A stretch of DNA of 7,825 nucleotides. It comes from JBIOJM01 sp044450785. GTDB taxonomy: Bacteria > Planctomycetota > Planctomycetia > Isosphaerales > Isosphaeraceae. Position 1 is the stretch's first letter. Each line of letters begins with the position of its first letter. Of the stretch, positions 6,007-7,825 are shown piece after piece. Below the pieces are notes generated by a model. The model saw only the letters and a list, made by a program, of their open reading frames with translations, was not told where the DNA came from and ran no database searches. Position numbers and translations under genes: made by a program. Location of the stretch: the NCBI GenBank assembly GCA_044450785.1, contig JBIOJM010000418.1, positions 1-7,825 of the forward strand, in the 5' to 3' direction.

Positions 6007-7373
6007 GCGAGAATGCGGGCGTAGACTTCGGGAAGGGCGGCGATCCCCGCATGAGGGGGTTCAAGACGCGCACCAGTGTCGACGAGCTGTCCGCCTGGAT
6101 CGTCGAGCACATCGGCCCGCTCGAAAATGAGGAGATCGCGCTCGGCGAGGCGTGGGGACGAGTGCTGGCGCGAGATATCATCGCACCCGGCGCGGTCCCT
6201 CCGTTCGATCGGGCCGCCATGGATGGCTACGCCGTCCGGGCCGAGGAAACCTTCGGCGCCTCGGACTACATGCCGGCCGCTTTCCGTTGCGTGGGGCGGT
6301 CTCGACCGGGCCTGCGCTGCCCGGTCACCGTCGGTCCGGCGGAAACCGTCGAGGTCGCGACCGGTGCCCCCCTGCCCGCGGGCGCCGATGCCGTCGTCCC
6401 GGTCGAATCGGCACGGGTCGACGGTCTCCGAGTCCAGGTTTGTGAGGCCCTCCCGCAAGGACGAAACGTGGGCCGGCGCGGTGAAGACATCGCGCCCGGC
6501 ACCCTTGTGCTCAACGCCGGCCGCGTCGTTCGACCCCAGGACCTTGGCGTGCTGAGCGCCGTCGGTGCCGCCCAGGTTACCGTCGTCCGCCGCCCCAGGG
6601 TCGCCGCCCTCATCACCGGCGACGAACTGCTCGCTCCTGGCACGCCTGCGCGGGATTATCAGATTCCCGACGTCAATTCCGTGATGATCGCGGCCTTGGT
6701 CGCGCGGGACGGAGGCTCGTGCGCGGTTGCGGCACTGCTTCCGGACAGTCGGGCGGCAATCCGGAGTGCGATCCTTGATGCCGCCGGCCGGGCCGACCTC
6801 ATCCTCGTCTCGGGCGGAAGCTCCGCGGGTCCGGAGGACCACGTCCCCGGGATCGTCGCCGAGCTCGGCCGGCTGATCGCCCACGGCCTCGCTCTTCGGC
6901 CCGCGAGCCCGACCGGACTCGGCTTGCTCCGATTCGACGACCGCCCCGTCGTCATGTTGCCTGGCAACCCGGTGAGCTGCTTGTGCGGCTACGACTTCGT
7001 CGCCGGTCCGTTGATCCGCCGGCTCGGCGGCCGCGACGGGCGCTGGCCCTACCGCTCGGTGACCTTGCCGCTGGCGCGCAAGCTGGTCTCCGCGGTGGGC
7101 CGTGTCGATTACGCTCGAGTCCGGATCTGCCACGGCCAGGTCGAGCCGCTCTCCTCGAGCGGAGCGTCGATCCTCTCCAGCGTCTCGAGCGCCGACGGGT
7201 TCGTCGTCATCCCCACCGGCCTGGAAGGTTACCCCGCGGGCGCCTGCGTCGAAGTCTGGTGTTACGATGAGTCCAGCCCCGGCGAATTCGGTGCACTGCC
7301 CGTCGCCGATGATCGATTGCCGCCGGCCGTCGATCAGTCCATTCGCAATGCGCACCACACCCCGCTGGGGTGA
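6003..7373 (+). CDS. moeA: Molybdopterin molybdenumtransferase MoeA
   Basis: MoeA inserts molybdate into adenylylated molybdopterin in the cytoplasm, the last step of basic molybdenum cofactor synthesis. At 456 residues it is slightly longer than the usual 400-420, owing to extra residues at both ends. Visible motifs, in order, are PPFDRAAMDGYA (66-77, Asp-74), TGAPLPAGADAVVPVE (120-135), VRPQDLGVLSAVG (176-188), TGDELL (205-210), IPDVNS (221-226), SGGSSAGPED (270-279, Asp-279), LPGNPVSCLCGYDF (319-332) and a C-terminal domain IV ending in GYPAGACVEVWCYD (409-422). The usual PGKP segment reads RPASP (299-303), so the second conserved lysine of the E. coli enzyme is absent. The ATG overlaps the upstream stop (ATGA), suggesting translational coupling; an alternative start is Met-17 (6051). 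The 34 residues after Asp-422 look unconserved and overlap a convergent gene. The family assignment is very secure. Confidence 0.95.
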   Translation: MSENAGVDFGKGGDPRMRGFKTRTSVDELSAWIVEHIGPLENEEIALGEAWGRVLARDIIAPGAVPPFDRAAMDGYAVRAEETFGASDYMPAAFRCVGRSRPGLRCPVTVGPAETVEVATGAPLPAGADAVVPVESARVDGLRVQVCEALPQGRNVGRRGEDIAPGTLVLNAGRVVRPQDLGVLSAVGAAQVTVVRRPRVAALITGDELLAPGTPARDYQIPDVNSVMIAALVARDGGSCAVAALLPDSRAAIRSAILDAAGRADLILVSGGSSAGPEDHVPGIVAELGRLIAHGLALRPASPTGLGLLRFDDRPVVMLPGNPVSCLCGYDFVAGPLIRRLGGRDGRWPYRSVTLPLARKLVSAVGRVDYARVRICHGQVEPLSSSGASILSSVSSADGFVVIPTGLEGYPAGACVEVWCYDESSPGEFGALPVADDRLPPAVDQSIRNAHHTPLG

Positions 7374-7555
7374 AACTGTGCGTCCGGAGGACGTGCGTCC
7401 AACTTTTCCCATTCGTCCCGCGTCCAGATCAGGAGCCTCGCTCGATATCCGTTGATCCGCCACAACGCCTCCCCTGTTTCCGTTTCCGGCTCCCGGTAGA
7501 CCGGAAGGCCGGTCCGCGGCGACGGCGACACCCAAGCCCTTAACGATGTCCTCAT
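7334..7555 (-). CDS. Small conserved-looking hypothetical protein (73 aa)
   Basis: The product is 73 residues, soluble and without a signal peptide. It has a natural-looking composition: GLPVYREPETETGEALWRI, then GYRARLLIWTRDEWEKL, and a C-terminal HPSGVWCALRMD. I recall similar short proteins in planctomycetes but cannot name a family or function. A good Shine-Dalgarno, GAGGAG (7565-7570 on the reverse strand), lies nine bases before the ATG. The gene converges on moeA and overlaps its last 40 bases. Upstream of the common GLP, another frame from GTG 7565 gives a plausible-looking peptide (ITHEDIVKGLGVAVAADRP). The N-terminal 15 residues are therefore less certain, and a frameshift cannot be excluded. 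Confidence 0.68.
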   Translation of the reverse strand: MRTSLRAWVSPSPRTGLPVYREPETETGEALWRINGYRARLLIWTRDEWEKLDARPPDAQFHPSGVWCALRMD

Positions 7556-7564
7556 GCGTAATCA

Positions 7565-7570
7565 CTCCTC
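7565..7570 (-). promoter_or_regulatory. Shine-Dalgarno of the small reverse gene
   Basis: On the reverse strand GAGGAG lies nine bases upstream of the ATG ending at 7553. It supports the 73-codon reading frame over the longer frame starting with GTG at 7565, which would begin inside this motif and continue as a 601-codon shadow of moeA. Confidence 0.6.
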
Positions 7571-7700
7571 AATCCATCAGCGCCTCACTCGTCGACTGCG
7601 ATATTTGACTTTCGACTTTCGGCAATGGCCATTGTCTACTCCCCCTTGGCCCAATACCGTTGAATCAGTGATAAAGCGAAGACGGCAAAGGATTTGTTCT
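7571..7700. other. Intergenic DNA left of the palindromic repeat
   Basis: This less GC-rich stretch lies between the small reverse gene and the inverted-repeat element. Apart from the weak reverse-strand promoter candidate and the tandem GACTTTC (forward strand, about 7607-7620), I see no gene, hairpin or other structure in it. Confidence 0.6.
7598..7625 (-). promoter_or_regulatory. Possible promoter of the small reverse gene
   Basis: Read on the reverse strand, TTGCCG (7620-7625) and TATCGC (7598-7603) are separated by 16 bases and lie about 43 bases upstream of the ATG. Matches to consensus are four of six and three of six. The spacer contains a tandem GAAAGTC. The position is suitable but the boxes are weak. 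Confidence 0.22.
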
Positions 7701-7825
7701 CGTTCCCACGCTCCGCGTGGGAACGCTCTCTCAGACGCTCCGCGTCGTCGGACCAGAACCGAGGCTTCGCCGATCGAGCGGACGCAGAGCGTCCAAGACG
7801 TGCGTCCCCACGCGGAGCGTGGGAA
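7701..7825. repeat. Composite inverted-repeat element (REP/BIME-like), cut by window end
   Basis: Four palindromes lie in mirror order: a long one with an 11-bp stem and TCC loop (7701-7725), a short one GACGC-TCC-GCGTC (7734-7746), a short one GGACGC-AGA-GCGTCC (7780-7794), and a long one CCCACGC-GGA-GCGTGGG (7807-7823). The outer two are exact inverted copies over 19 bases (7703-7721 versus 7807-7825), so the whole could fold into a cruciform or a large hairpin. The right copy would probably continue beyond the window. Palindromes of the TTCCCACGC/GCGTGGGAA type are, from memory, dispersed in many bacterial genomes. No transposase gene is visible here, so any mobilisation would have to be in trans. 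Confidence 0.8.

Noticed and set aside
7378..7407. Possible moeA terminator (GGAC/GTCC hairpin followed by four T)
   Set aside because: The stem is only four to five base pairs, overlaps an alternative hairpin and lies inside the small reverse gene, so it is too weak to call.
5760..7565. 601-codon reverse frame opposite moeA
   Set aside because: MoeA motifs fix the forward strand; the reverse frame is Asp/Arg/Gly-rich with no recognisable domain. Only its first codons might bear on the N-terminus of the small reverse gene.

Overview
The window is GC-rich bacterial DNA with three sizeable forward genes, one small reverse gene and several palindromic or direct repeats. The best guess for the source is a planctomycete, probably of the Isosphaeraceae/Gemmatales type. 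This is inferred from three things: the very long alanine/proline-rich secretin-domain protein with a helical-repeat N-terminus, the secreted YdjY-domain protein, and the style of the dispersed palindromes. No rRNA or other taxonomic marker is present.

Layout. Positions 1-86 hold the end of an upstream transcription unit, with a strong intrinsic terminator at 54-86. Positions 87-544 appear non-coding; they carry a 28-bp direct repeat (148-175 and 184-211) and only weak promoter-like sequences. An almost ideal Shine-Dalgarno sequence (545-554) leads to a TTG start at 559. From there a single gene to 5055 encodes a 1498-residue secretin-family outer-membrane channel protein. It has a signal peptide, about 800 residues of TPR-like helical repeats and linkers, N-domains, and a C-terminal secretin barrel interrupted by a roughly 80-residue Ser/Thr/Gly tract. 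A strong intrinsic terminator (5111-5146) closes this unit.

After a short intergenic region with a palindrome (5186-5202), an apparent two-gene operon follows. It encodes a secreted YdjY-domain protein (5293-6006) and the molybdenum-cofactor enzyme MoeA (6003-7373), whose start codon overlaps the ydjY-like stop codon (ATGA). A 73-residue reverse-strand gene (7334-7555) converges on moeA and overlaps its 3' end by 40 bases. The rest (7571-7825) is non-coding; its last 125 bases form a composite inverted-repeat (REP/BIME-like) element cut by the window edge.

How the genes fit together. The secretin is flanked by terminators at 54-86 and 5111-5146, so it probably forms its own transcription unit; no other secretion-apparatus genes are visible. 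The YdjY-domain protein and MoeA appear translationally coupled, which suggests a shared role in making or using a molybdoenzyme. I see no clear mobile element, CRISPR array, tRNA or rRNA. The most unusual items are the secretin architecture with its low-complexity insert, the YdjY-MoeA coupling, and the repeat elements.
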